DNA of 64,000 nucleotides from CAVUMR01 sp963742715 (GTDB taxonomy: Bacteria; Actinomycetota; Actinomycetes; Mycobacteriales; Micromonosporaceae), in the NCBI GenBank assembly GCA_963742715.1, contig CAVUMR010000003.1, forward strand, positions 558,001 through 622,000. Direction: 5' to 3'. The position numbers and the translations under genes were made by a program. Below the pieces are notes generated by a model. It had not been told where the DNA came from. It saw only the letters and a program-made list of their open reading frames with translations, and made no database searches. Numbering within the stretch: position 1 is the stretch's first letter; every line of letters starts with the position of its first letter. Of the stretch, positions 1-9,471 are shown one piece after another.

Positions 1-69
1 GAACGCTTCACCCGGACGGAGATCGCGACCCATCCGGCGCTGCGGGTGCACGTGCTCGACCCGCGGTGA
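1..69 (+). CDS. 3' end of an unidentified gene (partial)
   Basis: Frame 1 is open from the window edge to a TGA at 67-69 and gives about 22 residues, ending in LRVHVLDPR. The composition looks coding, but the fragment is too short to assign a family. It is cut by the window edge. Confidence 0.45.
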   Translation, partial: ERFTRTEIATHPALRVHVLDPR

Positions 70-176
70 TGCTTCCCATCGCTCGGACGAGCTTCGCGAG
101 AAGGGTCCGCAGCGGACGACCCAAAAGGCAAAGGCAAGGAGCTGTACTCCCTGCCACTTCTAACGTATAGCCCACC

Positions 177-197
177 GGGGGACTTGCGGCAAGAGCC
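177..197 (+). promoter_or_regulatory. Rifamycin-associated element (RAE)-like inverted repeat
   Basis: The core CTTGCGGCAAG (183-193) is an inverted repeat flanked by G-rich and C-rich arms. It matches the centre of the 19-bp RAE (GGGGCTTGCGGCAAGGCCC) known upstream of rifamycin-inactivating genes (rph, arr, rox, helR) in actinomycetes. It lies about 150 bp before the rph start, the expected arrangement. The outer arms deviate by a few bases. The match to the known motif is from memory, not from a search. Confidence 0.8.
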
Positions 198-349
198 GGG
201 TCGTACCGCAGAATCGTCGGCCGGACCAGGAACGGGGGGCACGACGTGCGTGTGTTGTGGTCGACGGATGGGGGACGCGGCGACGGACCGCGGGTGGCAC
301 CGGCGGTGCGGTACGGGCGCTGGAATACGGCTGCCGCGGAGGTGTCGCG

Positions 350-3046
350 ATGACCGAGCGGTACGTACTTGCCCTGCACGAGGTTGACGAGACGCAGGTC
401 GCGCTGGTTGGCGGTAAGGGCGCACACCTGGGAGGTCTGTCGCGGATCGACGGCGTACGCGTGCCGGCTGGGTTCTGCGTGACGACGGACGCCTTCCGGC
501 GGGTCATGGCCGAAGCGCCGGCGATCGACGACCAACTCGATCGGCTGTCGCGCCTGGGTCCGGATGACCGGGAGGCGATCCGCACGCTCAGCGTGGAGCT
601 CCGCCGTACCGTCGAAGGGATCGCCATTCCGGGCGAGGTGGCGGCGGCGGTCACCCGCGCGCTCGTCCAGTACGGCGAGCAGGCCGCGTACGCCGTGCGA
701 TCCAGCGCGACGGCCGAGGACCTGCCGACGGCCTCGTTCGCCGGCCAGCAGGATTCGTACCTGAACGTGGTGGGCCGGGCCGCGATCCTCCAGCACGTCA
801 GCCGGTGCTGGGCGTCGCTGTTCACCGAGCGGGCCGTGACCTACCGCCAGCGGAACGGCTTCGACCACCGGAAGGTGCACATGGCCGTGGTCGTACAGCA
901 GCTGGTTTTCTCGCAGGCGGCCGGCATCCTGTTCACGGCCGATCCGGTCACGGGCAACCGGAAGGTCGCCACCGTGGACGCCAGCTTCGGCCTCGGTGAG
1001 GCGCTGGTCTCCGGTCTGGTGAACGCGGACGTGTTCAAGGTGCGCGATGGTGAGATCGTCGCCAGGACGATCGCCACCAAGAAGCTCGCCATTCACGCCC
1101 TGCCGGCCGGCGGTACCCGGGAAGTGGCGATCGAGCCGGAGCGGCAGGCACAGCCCGCGCTGACGGATGCGCAGGTCGTACGGCTGGCGCAGCTCGGGCG
1201 GCGGATCGAAGCGCATTTCGGCAGCCCCCAGGACATCGAATGGTGCCTGGTCGACGATGACGTCGCGGAGCTTGCGGAGCGACCATCGGGCTCAGGTTCG
1301 TCGGCGTGGGGAACGAGCGGCGGCGAATTTCAGATCGTCCAGAGCCGGCCCATCACCACACTGTTCCCGGTCCCCGAGGCCGACGACGAGGGGAACCACG
1401 TCTACATCTCCGTCGGGCACCAGCAGATGATGACCGACCCGATGAAGCCCCTCGGGCTTTCCTTCTGGCAGCTGACGACCCCCGCGCCCGTGGCCGAGGC
1501 CGGCGGCCGCCTGTTCGTCGACGCCACCGGGAGGCTGGCCTCACCGGCGAGCCGCACCAGCCTCCTGGCGATGGCGGGAAGGTCCGATCCGCTGATCGGG
1601 GACGCGCTGCGGACGGTCCTCGAACGCGACGGCTTCATCCCGTCGCGCCCGGACGAGGAGCCCGCCCGGCCGCCGGCTGGCGGCCCGCCGGCTCCGATCG
1701 AGACCGATCCGGCCATCGTCACCGAGCTGATCCGGCTCAGCGAGGCCTCCGTCGCCGCCGCGGAACGCGACATCGCGACGTTGTCCGGAGCGGCACTGCT
1801 CGACTTCATCCTGGCGGACCTGCAGGAGCTGAGGCGGGTCCTGTTCGACCCGCGCAGCCATCAGGTGTTCATGTCGGCGATGGAGGCCGCGTGGTGGCTC
1901 AACGATCAGCTGCGTGAGTGGCTGGGCGAGAAGAACGCGGCCGACACGCTCACCCAGTCCGTTCCCCACAACGTCACGTCGGAGATGGGCCTGGCGCTCC
2001 TGGACGTCGCGGACGTGATCCGTCCGTACCCGGAGGTGGTGGCGTTTCTGCACCACGTCGAGGACGAGGATTTCCGCGAAGCGTGCGAGCGGAACGGCGA
2101 GTACTTCCTGGACGAGCTGGTCAAGCTCCCGGGCGGGCGGGAGGCGCGGGATGCCATCGAGGCGTGGCTCGACAAGTACGGCATGCGCTGCGTCGGGGAA
2201 ATCGACCTCACCCGGCCGCGCTGGCGCGAGCGCCCGTCCACGCTCGCGCCCGTGATCCTCGGCAACGTCAAGAACTTCGAGCCGGGTGCTGGCCCCCGGC
2301 GGTTCGAGCAAGGGCGCCAGGAGGCATGGGCGAAGGAGCAGGAGCTGCTGGAGCGCCTGCGCGCCCTGCCGGACGGCGAGACGAAAGCAGAAGAGACCAA
2401 AGGGAAGATCGATCGGGTACGGACCTTCATCGGGTACCGGGAGTATCCGAAGTACGGCATGGTCAGCCGGTACTTCGTGTACAAGCGGGCACTGCTGGCA
2501 GAGGCCGAGCGCCTCGTACAGGCTCAGGTGCTTCAGGAGACGGAAGACATCTTCTACCTGAGGTTCCAGGAGCTTCACGACGTCGTACGCACGAACCACG
2601 TGGATGACCAGCTCATCCGCCAGCGCAAAGACGCGTTCACGTCGTACCAGGCGCTCACCCCGCCCCGGGTGCTCACTTCGGAGGGCGAGGCCATCACCGG
2701 GGCGTACCGGCGCGACGACGTGCCGACCGGTGCCCTGGTCGGTCTACCCGTCTCCGCCGGGGTCATCGAGGGGCGGGCCCGCGTCATCCTGGACATGGCG
2801 CAGGCCGATCTCGAAGCGGGCGACATCCTCGTCACGGCGTACACCGACCCGAGCTGGACGCCCCTGTTCGTGGCGATCGCGGGCCTGGTCACGGAGGTGG
2901 GAGGACTGATGACCCACGGCGCGGTGATCGCACGGGAGTACGGCCTGCCGGCCGTCGTCGGCGTGGTCGATGCCACCCGGCTGATCGCCGACGGGCAGCG
3001 GATCCGCGTGCACGGGACCGACGGGTACGTCGAGCTCCTGCCCTGA
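350..3046 (+). CDS. rph: Rifampicin phosphotransferase
   Basis: About 898 aa. Rph is a cytosolic dikinase-like enzyme that uses ATP to phosphorylate the ansa-bridge hydroxyl of rifamycins and so gives resistance. The N-terminal ATP-grasp domain opens with the family signature GGKGAHLGGLSRIDGVRVP. The central rifamycin-binding part contains VYISVGHQQMMTDPMKPLG. The C-terminal swivelling His domain carries GGLMTHGAVIAREYGLPAVVG, with the phospho-carrier His near residue 856. ATG 350 is chosen because GGAGGT lies just upstream; an in-frame start at 257 would add about 31 atypical residues. Length is close to the family norm (about 865). A RAE-like element precedes it, so rifamycin-responsive expression is expected. 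The family includes PEP synthase, but the Rph-specific motifs favour this call. Confidence 0.93.
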   Translation: MTERYVLALHEVDETQVALVGGKGAHLGGLSRIDGVRVPAGFCVTTDAFRRVMAEAPAIDDQLDRLSRLGPDDREAIRTLSVELRRTVEGIAIPGEVAAAVTRALVQYGEQAAYAVRSSATAEDLPTASFAGQQDSYLNVVGRAAILQHVSRCWASLFTERAVTYRQRNGFDHRKVHMAVVVQQLVFSQAAGILFTADPVTGNRKVATVDASFGLGEALVSGLVNADVFKVRDGEIVARTIATKKLAIHALPAGGTREVAIEPERQAQPALTDAQVVRLAQLGRRIEAHFGSPQDIEWCLVDDDVAELAERPSGSGSSAWGTSGGEFQIVQSRPITTLFPVPEADDEGNHVYISVGHQQMMTDPMKPLGLSFWQLTTPAPVAEAGGRLFVDATGRLASPASRTSLLAMAGRSDPLIGDALRTVLERDGFIPSRPDEEPARPPAGGPPAPIETDPAIVTELIRLSEASVAAAERDIATLSGAALLDFILADLQELRRVLFDPRSHQVFMSAMEAAWWLNDQLREWLGEKNAADTLTQSVPHNVTSEMGLALLDVADVIRPYPEVVAFLHHVEDEDFREACERNGEYFLDELVKLPGGREARDAIEAWLDKYGMRCVGEIDLTRPRWRERPSTLAPVILGNVKNFEPGAGPRRFEQGRQEAWAKEQELLERLRALPDGETKAEETKGKIDRVRTFIGYREYPKYGMVSRYFVYKRALLAEAERLVQAQVLQETEDIFYLRFQELHDVVRTNHVDDQLIRQRKDAFTSYQALTPPRVLTSEGEAITGAYRRDDVPTGALVGLPVSAGVIEGRARVILDMAQADLEAGDILVTAYTDPSWTPLFVAIAGLVTEVGGLMTHGAVIAREYGLPAVVGVVDATRLIADGQRIRVHGTDGYVELLP

Positions 3047-3069
3047 CCTCCGCTAAGGAGTGCCACACC

Positions 3070-3585
3070 ATGATCCTTCCGAAGGTCCGGGATCCTCGCT
3101 TCGTGACGATCCGCCGTGGTGGGACGCTCACCGATTCGGACCACCAGCTCCTCGCCCTGTGGGCTGCCTCGTGCGCGGAGCACGTCCTTCACCTGTTCAA
3201 GTCGGTTCGGCCCGAGGACCCACGACCGCGCCAGGCGATCGAACACGCCCGCGCCTGGGTACGCGGCGAGGTGAAGATGATGGAGGCTCGCGCCGCCGGC
3301 GGCCATGCGATGGGCGCGGCCCGGGACCTGCGTGGTGCGGCCCGACATGCCGCGTACGCCGCTGGCCAGGCCGGAGCCGTCGCCCACGTCGCCGCACACG
3401 AGCTCGGCGCGGCCGCCTATGCGATCAAGGCCGTACGCGCAGCCGCGCCGGAAGGCGAGAGCGAGGCCGCCGGGCGACTCGAATGCCAGTGGCAGCGTGA
3501 CCAACTCCCGGACGCCATCCGCGAGCTCGTACTCGACGACCAGGTGTTGCGCAACGACCTCTGCTGGTCGGTGTTCGACTGCTGA
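3070..3585 (+). CDS. Putative immunity protein (Imm5-like), Ala/His-rich
   Basis: 171 aa, starting 24 bp after rph with a good TAAGGAG site, so probably cotranscribed. The pattern is that of actinobacterial proteins annotated as putative immunity proteins: LWAASCAEHVL near the start, RPRQAIEHARAW, an Ala-rich helical middle, then AHVAAHELGAAAYAIKAV. No signal peptide or membrane segment is seen. No polymorphic toxin lies nearby, so the immunity label is a family name and not a demonstrated role here. Its place behind rph may be incidental. Confidence 0.7.
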   Translation: MILPKVRDPRFVTIRRGGTLTDSDHQLLALWAASCAEHVLHLFKSVRPEDPRPRQAIEHARAWVRGEVKMMEARAAGGHAMGAARDLRGAARHAAYAAGQAGAVAHVAAHELGAAAYAIKAVRAAAPEGESEAAGRLECQWQRDQLPDAIRELVLDDQVLRNDLCWSVFDC

Positions 3586-3627
3586 GCAGCGGGAACGTCA
3601 GCTCGGCACGCGCGCGGGGTCAGGGAC

Positions 3628-4305
3628 CTACGGGTGACCCTGTCGGCGCACCAGCTCGGTGATCCAGACGGGCGCGAACGGGGACGTACAGTTCGGCGGC
3701 GTCGGGTAATCCTTGAGCACCTCCAGGCGCTCACCGATGTCGATCGCACGGGCGCGGTGCTCGGCGTGCTCGATCCCGATCTGGGCCAGGCAGTGGTTCA
3801 TCGCCCACTGCAGCCGAGCCGGGGCGTCTTTCATCTCCGCCTCGATGACGTCGAGCAGTCCGGTGAGGTCGAGCCCCTCGGGATTGCGGGCCACCCGTTC
3901 GGTGGTCAGCGCCCAGCCGGCGCTCGCGACCACCGGATCCGGATCGGCGAACCAGGCCAGGCGCAGGTCTTCGGCGGACGGGTTCTTCTTCACCACGTAG
4001 TTCACCAGCCAGTCGTGCACCTTCGGCGTACGCGCCTCGCGCAGCATGACGTCCAGCTCGTTCCGTTCGAACGCCTTCGGGCGGCAGATCAGGATCGCCA
4101 GCAGTCTCGCCGCGGAGTCAGCCGTCTTCCAGAGCTGACGCGCGAGTTCCTGCTGCGTCTTCAGTCGCTTCGCGAGCGCGCGCAGCGCGCTGAGGTTCAC
4201 GCCGTGATCGTCACCGTGCTTCCTGTTCACCTCGCGTATCTTCGGGTCCTCGAGCGCGGCCAGCTCGGCCATCACCTCGGCAACCGTCACCTCGGCAACC
4301 GTCAC
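3628..4305 (-). CDS. DNA alkylation repair protein (AlkD-like)
   Basis: 225 aa from GTG 4305, which follows AGGAGG by 5 bases; a longer open frame to 4464 would overlap the upstream gene. HEAT-like helical composition with motifs such as WKTADSAARLLAILICRP, HDWLVNYVVKKNPSAEDLRLAWF and SAGWALTTERV, typical of the AlkD/AlkC superfamily that excises N3- and N7-alkyl purines without base flipping. The N-terminus contains a 15-bp tandem duplication encoding VTVAE twice. It starts 16 bp after the stop of the Nudix-2H fusion gene, so the two are probably cotranscribed. Substrate specificity is inferred from family only. Confidence 0.8.
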   Translation of the reverse strand: MTVAEVTVAEVMAELAALEDPKIREVNRKHGDDHGVNLSALRALAKRLKTQQELARQLWKTADSAARLLAILICRPKAFERNELDVMLREARTPKVHDWLVNYVVKKNPSAEDLRLAWFADPDPVVASAGWALTTERVARNPEGLDLTGLLDVIEAEMKDAPARLQWAMNHCLAQIGIEHAEHRARAIDIGERLEVLKDYPTPPNCTSPFAPVWITELVRRQGHP

Positions 4306-4321
4306 GTCGGCCTCCTGTACA

Positions 4322-5350
4322 TCATGTGGATCGTTCTTGGCCCAGCCGCAGCGACGACACGGTGGGCCAGGTACCGCCGTCGAACGCGACGAACTCCACC
4401 CGGCGGACCGTGAAGTCGACCTCGAAGCCGGTCTCCCTGACCGCCGACCAACACGCGTCGCCACGGTTCGTCGTCCGGGGATGGACCAGCGTCACGTGTG
4501 GTTTCGCCTCCACTGGGTCGGAGCCTCCGACGAGCTGGTGCCGAAGGTGCCGCCAGCCGCCGTCCAGGTCGTCGACCTCGACGTACACCCAGTGGTCAGG
4601 TCCGACCGCGGTGCCACGCAGCCGCAGCCGGAACGGCGGCACCGCGCCCGCGACCCGATCCAGGTCTGCCCGGTCCAGCCCGGCGAGCTCCTCCGGATAG
4701 GCGACGGTCACGTGCGCGGCTATCTGAGCCGCCATCGCCGGGTCCCAGGCCGCCCGCAACGTCTCGACCCGACCGGCGACGGCCGGATCGACGTACGCGA
4801 TCAGATGTGGATGGGTCGACCGCCCGGAAGGGGCGTACCGGAAGGCCAGCTCGACCAGCTGCTCGACCATCCCACCGTCGAGCCCGCGGTTCTCCGCCAA
4901 CAACGCCGTGTCCGCCGGGCCGAGCCAGCGGAACTCCACCTGCTTCGGAAACTCCAGCCGGGGCCGGGCAAGGTCACCGGCCACCGCGACGACGAAGTCG
5001 AACTCGCGCCGGCGGTGCGGTCGTCCCCCGTCGCTGGTCTCCCAGTCGGCGACGTACGCCAGCGTGGGCGTCCCGTCCACCCGCCAGCCGGTCTCTTCCT
5101 CGACCTCCCGCGCGAGCGCATCGAGGATCGACTCACCGGCCTCGACGTGCCCGCCGACGATGTCCCAGCACCCGGGCAGGAACCGGCGGTCCGGTCCCCG
5201 CCGTTGTACGAACACCCGCCCGGCCGGGTCGAGGACCAGCGCTCCCGCGACGCACTGCCGACCGTCCGCCTCCGCGACAGCCTGCAGCGCATCCAGCTCG
5301 ACCCCGACACCCACGGACACCCCCGCGACGCTACCGGCCCCGCCGACCAC
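4322..5350 (-). CDS. Nudix hydrolase fused to a 2H (2'-5' RNA ligase-like) phosphoesterase
   Basis: About 342 aa. The N-terminal half has a complete Nudix box (GHVEAGESILDALAREVEEE followed by TGW). The C-terminal half has the two HxT motifs of 2H phosphoesterases, HVTVAYP and HVTLVHP, about 90 residues apart. The first domain would hydrolyse a nucleoside-diphosphate-linked substrate, the second a cyclic phosphodiester or 2'-5' linkage; natural substrates are unknown. The start is uncertain: GTG 5350 has GGAGG nine bases upstream, and GTG 5314 or the longer frame to 5422 are alternatives. It is the first gene of a two-gene unit with the AlkD-like protein, which hints at nucleotide or RNA/DNA damage handling. 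Confidence 0.82.
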   Translation of the reverse strand: MVGGAGSVAGVSVGVGVELDALQAVAEADGRQCVAGALVLDPAGRVFVQRRGPDRRFLPGCWDIVGGHVEAGESILDALAREVEEETGWRVDGTPTLAYVADWETSDGGRPHRRREFDFVVAVAGDLARPRLEFPKQVEFRWLGPADTALLAENRGLDGGMVEQLVELAFRYAPSGRSTHPHLIAYVDPAVAGRVETLRAAWDPAMAAQIAAHVTVAYPEELAGLDRADLDRVAGAVPPFRLRLRGTAVGPDHWVYVEVDDLDGGWRHLRHQLVGGSDPVEAKPHVTLVHPRTTNRGDACWSAVRETGFEVDFTVRRVEFVAFDGGTWPTVSSLRLGQERST

Positions 5351-5491
5351 CGTCCCCGACCTCCGGCGTGCCCACAAAAGTCCGGCCGGGTCGAGTGCCT
5401 GGACGGCGGGCGGCCGCAGCATGGACGATATGTCCCATCATCGATAACATCCGTCGCCTTCGTCGGCTCGTGTTCGGTGGGGAGGACGCCT

Positions 5492-7471
5492 GTGGCGGTC
5501 TCAAGGGACGCGGACGACTCACCGGTCGTATCGGTGCTGATGCCGACGTACCAACAGGCGGCTTTTCTGCCGCGGGCGCTACGCAGCCTGCTCGATCAGC
5601 GGTTCACCGATTGGGAACTGGTGGCCGTGGTCGACGGATCCCGGGACAACACCGAACAGCTCCTGCGGGAGTACGCCGACGAGCGGTTCCGGAGCTTCAC
5701 CTCGGTACACAATCAGGGGTTGGGTTCGGCTCTGAACACCGCAACCACGCACGCGCGGGGACGGTATCTGGCCTATCTGCCGTCGGACGACGTGATGGAC
5801 GCCGACCATCTGTCCCGAGCCGTGGAGGTCCTGGAACAAGATCCCGAGGTGTACCTGGCCTACGGCGGGGTGCGGTGGCGGCAGGCGCCGCCGGGCAAGT
5901 TGATCCGCCGGTTCCGGGCGACCCCGACCCTCCGCGACGACATCGGCCCCGGATGCGAGGCCAACGCGCTGCGCGACCGGGACGACGACCCTGATGGTCT
6001 GGCCCTGCACAGCGGCAACTTCCTGGCGCTGGTCCAGGCGGTACACCGCCGCGACCTGGAAGAAGGAGTGCGCTGGACCGAACGGCACGAGCTCGTCAGC
6101 GACAGCATCGAACGCGACTTCTGGACCGGCCTGCTCGCCGCCGGCGCCCGGTTCGGGTACACCGGCGCGATCACGACCGAGTGGAGCGACCACCCCGAAC
6201 AGCACCACAAGATCCTCGCCGGCCGCGGACCGCATCCGTCGGACCCGCTGGCAGTACACAACGGGCTGTCCTACTACCGGCAGTACTACCGGGTCCCGCA
6301 CCAGCAACGGCTCAACTTCCAGCCGGTCCGCTCGGGGGTACCGGTGAACGAAGACGAGCGCTTCGGGCCACTGCCCGCGCCGCCGCCGCCCGCGGCCGAC
6401 GGGTTGAAGATCCTCTTCGTCGGCGCCCTGAGCTACAACCCGGAGCGGGTCCTTGCTTTCCAGGAGCGCGGTCATCGCCTCTACGGCCTCTGGTCGCCCA
6501 AGCCCCCGTTCTTCGACAGCACCGGTCCCTTCCCCTTCGGCGATATCCGGGACGTCTTCTACGACGAGGACTGGCGCGCCGAGGTACGCCGGATCAAACC
6601 CGACATCATCTACGGACTACTCAACTGGCAGGTCATCCCGCTGGTACGAGAGGTTCTCGACGCCGGCTTCGACGCCCCGGTCGCGTTCCACCTCAAGGAA
6701 AGCCCCACCCAGGCCGTACAGCTGGGGCACTGGCCGACGCTGCGCCACGTACTCACCCGCAGCGACGGGCGGATCTTCATCTCCGAGGAGAACCGGCGCT
6801 ATCTGGAGTTCGGCATCGGTAGCGACCTACCCGACGATCGCGTACTGATCCTCGACGGGGACCTGCCGAGAGCCCAGTGGATGACCGAGCACTGGACGCC
6901 GAAACTCTCCGACGTCGACGGCGAGCCGCACACCGTCTCCATGGGGCGGGTCATCATGGAGCCGCTCGCGGAACTCGTGGCCGCCGGCATCCACGTACAC
7001 CTCTACGGCAGCAACTTCATCCGCTCGGCGACCGGCTGGTCCAGCTCCCACGCGCAGTCGCGCTACCTGCACCTGCACCCGACTGTGGAAGCTCCACAGT
7101 GGACCGAGGAGCTGTCCCGCTACGACGCCGGCTGGGGGCACGTACACACCAGCGTCAACGGCGGCGAGGTGCGCCGCGCCGAGTGGAACGACCTGAACCT
7201 GCCGGCCCGGATCGGCACCTATGCCGTCGCCGGACTCCCCCTGATCCACCGGGACAACACCGGCCACGCTGTCGCGGTGGAGCGACTCGCACAGCGGTAC
7301 GGCGTCGGCATTGCGTACCGCGATCCGCAGGAACTGCACGACAAACTCCAGGACGAACGTCAGCACCGGACCGCACACAACGCGATGGTCACAGCGCGTC
7401 CGCTTTTCAGCTTCGACCACCACGCCGACCGACTCATCGACTTCTTCCGGCACCTCATCAAGGAGCGATGA
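5492..7471 (+). CDS. Two-domain glycosyltransferase (GT2 N-terminus), copy 1
   Basis: 659 aa. GTG 5492 has a strong GGGGAGG site 6 bases upstream; the open frame further upstream is antisense to the Nudix gene. The N-terminal GT-A domain has VSVLMPTYQQAAFLPRALRS, VVDGSRDNT and the metal-binding YLPSDDVMDADH. The C-terminal half (from LKILFVGALSYNPE) looks like a GT-B-type domain with GRIFISEENRRY and a conserved tail ending FDHHADRLIDFF. No signal peptide or TM segment, so cytoplasmic. It overlaps the next gene by 4 bp (ATGA). Copies 1 and 2 are near-identical over the GT2 half, which shows a tandem duplication. Sugar donor and acceptor are unknown. Confidence 0.85.
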   Translation: MAVSRDADDSPVVSVLMPTYQQAAFLPRALRSLLDQRFTDWELVAVVDGSRDNTEQLLREYADERFRSFTSVHNQGLGSALNTATTHARGRYLAYLPSDDVMDADHLSRAVEVLEQDPEVYLAYGGVRWRQAPPGKLIRRFRATPTLRDDIGPGCEANALRDRDDDPDGLALHSGNFLALVQAVHRRDLEEGVRWTERHELVSDSIERDFWTGLLAAGARFGYTGAITTEWSDHPEQHHKILAGRGPHPSDPLAVHNGLSYYRQYYRVPHQQRLNFQPVRSGVPVNEDERFGPLPAPPPPAADGLKILFVGALSYNPERVLAFQERGHRLYGLWSPKPPFFDSTGPFPFGDIRDVFYDEDWRAEVRRIKPDIIYGLLNWQVIPLVREVLDAGFDAPVAFHLKESPTQAVQLGHWPTLRHVLTRSDGRIFISEENRRYLEFGIGSDLPDDRVLILDGDLPRAQWMTEHWTPKLSDVDGEPHTVSMGRVIMEPLAELVAAGIHVHLYGSNFIRSATGWSSSHAQSRYLHLHPTVEAPQWTEELSRYDAGWGHVHTSVNGGEVRRAEWNDLNLPARIGTYAVAGLPLIHRDNTGHAVAVERLAQRYGVGIAYRDPQELHDKLQDERQHRTAHNAMVTARPLFSFDHHADRLIDFFRHLIKER

Positions 7472-9471
7472 CAGTGGGCGCGGGAGACGCGGGTACACCG
7501 GTGGTGTCGGTGCTGATGCCGACGTACCAGCAGGCGGACTTTCTGCCGCGGGCGCTACGCAGCCTGCTCGATCAGCGGTTCACCGATTGGGAACTGGTGG
7601 CCGTGGTCGACGGATCCCGGGACAACACCGAACAGCTCCTGCGCGAGTACGCCGACGAGCGGTTCCGGATCTTCACCTCGGTACACAATCAGGGTCTGGG
7701 TTCGGCTCTTAACACCGCAACCACGCACGCGCGGGGACGGTATCTGGCCTACCTGCCGTCGGACGACGTGATGGACGCCGACCACCTGTCCCGAGCCGTA
7801 GCCCTGCTCGACAAGGATCCCGAGGTGTACCTGGCCTACGGCGGGGTGCGGTGGCGGCAGGCGCCGCCGGGCAAGTTGATCCGCCGGTTCCGGGCGACCC
7901 CGACCCTCCGCGACGACATCGGCGCTGGGTGCGAGGCCAACGCGCTGCGCGACCGGGACGACGACCCTGACGGTCTGGCCCTGCACAGCGGCAACTTTCT
8001 GGCGCTGGTGCAGGCGGTACACCGGCGCGACCTGGAAGCAGGAGTGCGCTGGACCGAACGGCACGAACTTGTCAGCGACAGCCTCGAACGCGACTTCTGG
8101 ACCGGCCTGCTCGCCGCCGGAGCCCGGTTCGGGTACACCGGTGCGATCACGACCGAGTGGAGCGACCACCCCGACCAGCACCACAAGATTCTCGCCGGCC
8201 GGGGACAGCACCTGTCCGATCCGCTGGAGCTGAACAACGGGCTGTCCTACTACCGGCAGTACTACCGGGTCCCGCACCAGCAACGGCTCAACTTCCAACC
8301 CGTCCGCTCCGCCATGGCCGCCGACGAGGGCGAGCGGTACGGGCCGCCGGCGGGCAGTCAACACCGGCACCGCGACGCCCTACCGCCGTCCGCACCGGAC
8401 GGGCTGAAGATCCTGCTGGTGGGCGCGCTCGGCTACAACCCCGACAGGTTCCTGGCGCTGCGGGAACGCGGGCACCGGCTGTACGGGCTGTGGATGCCGC
8501 AGCCGAGCTACTCGGAGACCGCGGGCCCGTTCCCGTTCGGCGAGGTACGGGACGTCTTCTACGACGAGGACTGGCGCGCCGAGGTACGCCGGATCAAGCC
8601 CGACATCATCTACGGGCTGCTCAACTGGCAGGTCATCCCGCTGGTCCGGGAAGTTCTCGACGCCGGCTTCGACGCCCCGGTCGCGTTCCAGTTCAAGGAG
8701 AGCCCCGAGCACGCGATGCAGATGGGGTACTGGCCGGACCTCCACCGGATCCTCACCGGCTGTGCCGGGCGGATCTTCATCTCCGCGGAGAACCGGCGCC
8801 ACCTGGAGTTCACCATCGGTACCGAGCTGCCCGACGATCGCGTCCTGATCCTCGACGGGGACCAGCCCCGAGCCCAGTGGATGACCGACCAGTGGGCGCC
8901 GAAACTCTCCGACACCGACGGCGAACCGCACACCGTCTGCATCGGCCGGGTCTTCCTCGACCCGCTGCCAGACCTGATCGCCGCCGGCATCCACGTACAC
9001 CTCTACGGCGGTACCTTCATCCGCTGGGCCAGCAGCTGGAGCGGTACCCACCGGCAGTCGCGGTACCTGCACCTGCATCCCACCGTGGAGCCGCCGCGGT
9101 GGACCGCCGAACTGTCCCGCTACGACGCCGGCTGGGGTCACGTACACACCAGCGTCAACAACGGCGATCTGCACCGGGCCGAGTGGAGGGACCTGAACCT
9201 GCCGGCCCGCATCGGCACCTACGCGGCGGCCGGACTACCACTCATCCACCGGGACAACACCGGCCACACCGTCGCGGTGGAGCGCCTCGCGCAGCGGTAC
9301 GGCGTCGGCATCCCGTACCACGACGCACCGGACCTGCGCGACAAGCTGCGAGCCGAACGCGAGCACCGGACCGGCCACAACGCGATGGTCAAAGCCAGAC
9401 CTGCCTTCGCCTTCGACCATCACGCGGACCGACTCATCGACTTCTTCCGACACCTCGTGAGCGCGGCATGA
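7468..9471 (+). CDS. Two-domain glycosyltransferase (GT2 N-terminus), copy 2
   Basis: 667 aa. ATG 7468 overlaps the stop of copy 1 (ATGA) and follows AAGGAG. Same architecture as copy 1: GT-A fold with the DD metal motif in PSDDVMDADH, then a GT-B-like half starting LKILLVGALGYNPD. The GT2 halves (about 7500-8320 against 5525-6345) are almost identical at DNA level. The linker (QHRHRDALPPSAP) and the C-terminal half diverge more, with clustered changes such as HLKESPTQAVQLGHW against QFKESPEHAMQMGYW. This suggests a shared glycan with different acceptor or second-sugar preferences. It overlaps the downstream flavoprotein gene by 4 bp. Confidence 0.85.
   Translation: MTVGAGDAGTPVVSVLMPTYQQADFLPRALRSLLDQRFTDWELVAVVDGSRDNTEQLLREYADERFRIFTSVHNQGLGSALNTATTHARGRYLAYLPSDDVMDADHLSRAVALLDKDPEVYLAYGGVRWRQAPPGKLIRRFRATPTLRDDIGAGCEANALRDRDDDPDGLALHSGNFLALVQAVHRRDLEAGVRWTERHELVSDSLERDFWTGLLAAGARFGYTGAITTEWSDHPDQHHKILAGRGQHLSDPLELNNGLSYYRQYYRVPHQQRLNFQPVRSAMAADEGERYGPPAGSQHRHRDALPPSAPDGLKILLVGALGYNPDRFLALRERGHRLYGLWMPQPSYSETAGPFPFGEVRDVFYDEDWRAEVRRIKPDIIYGLLNWQVIPLVREVLDAGFDAPVAFQFKESPEHAMQMGYWPDLHRILTGCAGRIFISAENRRHLEFTIGTELPDDRVLILDGDQPRAQWMTDQWAPKLSDTDGEPHTVCIGRVFLDPLPDLIAAGIHVHLYGGTFIRWASSWSGTHRQSRYLHLHPTVEPPRWTAELSRYDAGWGHVHTSVNNGDLHRAEWRDLNLPARIGTYAAAGLPLIHRDNTGHTVAVERLAQRYGVGIPYHDAPDLRDKLRAEREHRTGHNAMVKARPAFAFDHHADRLIDFFRHLVSAA

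Noticed and set aside
105..117. Terminator hairpin GTCCGC-A-GCGGAC
   Set aside because: One-base loop and short stem; not convincing, though it follows a stop codon.
4337..5491. Upstream extension of the first glycosyltransferase
   Set aside because: Antisense to the Nudix-2H gene; the GGGGAGG-GTG at 5492 explains the real start.
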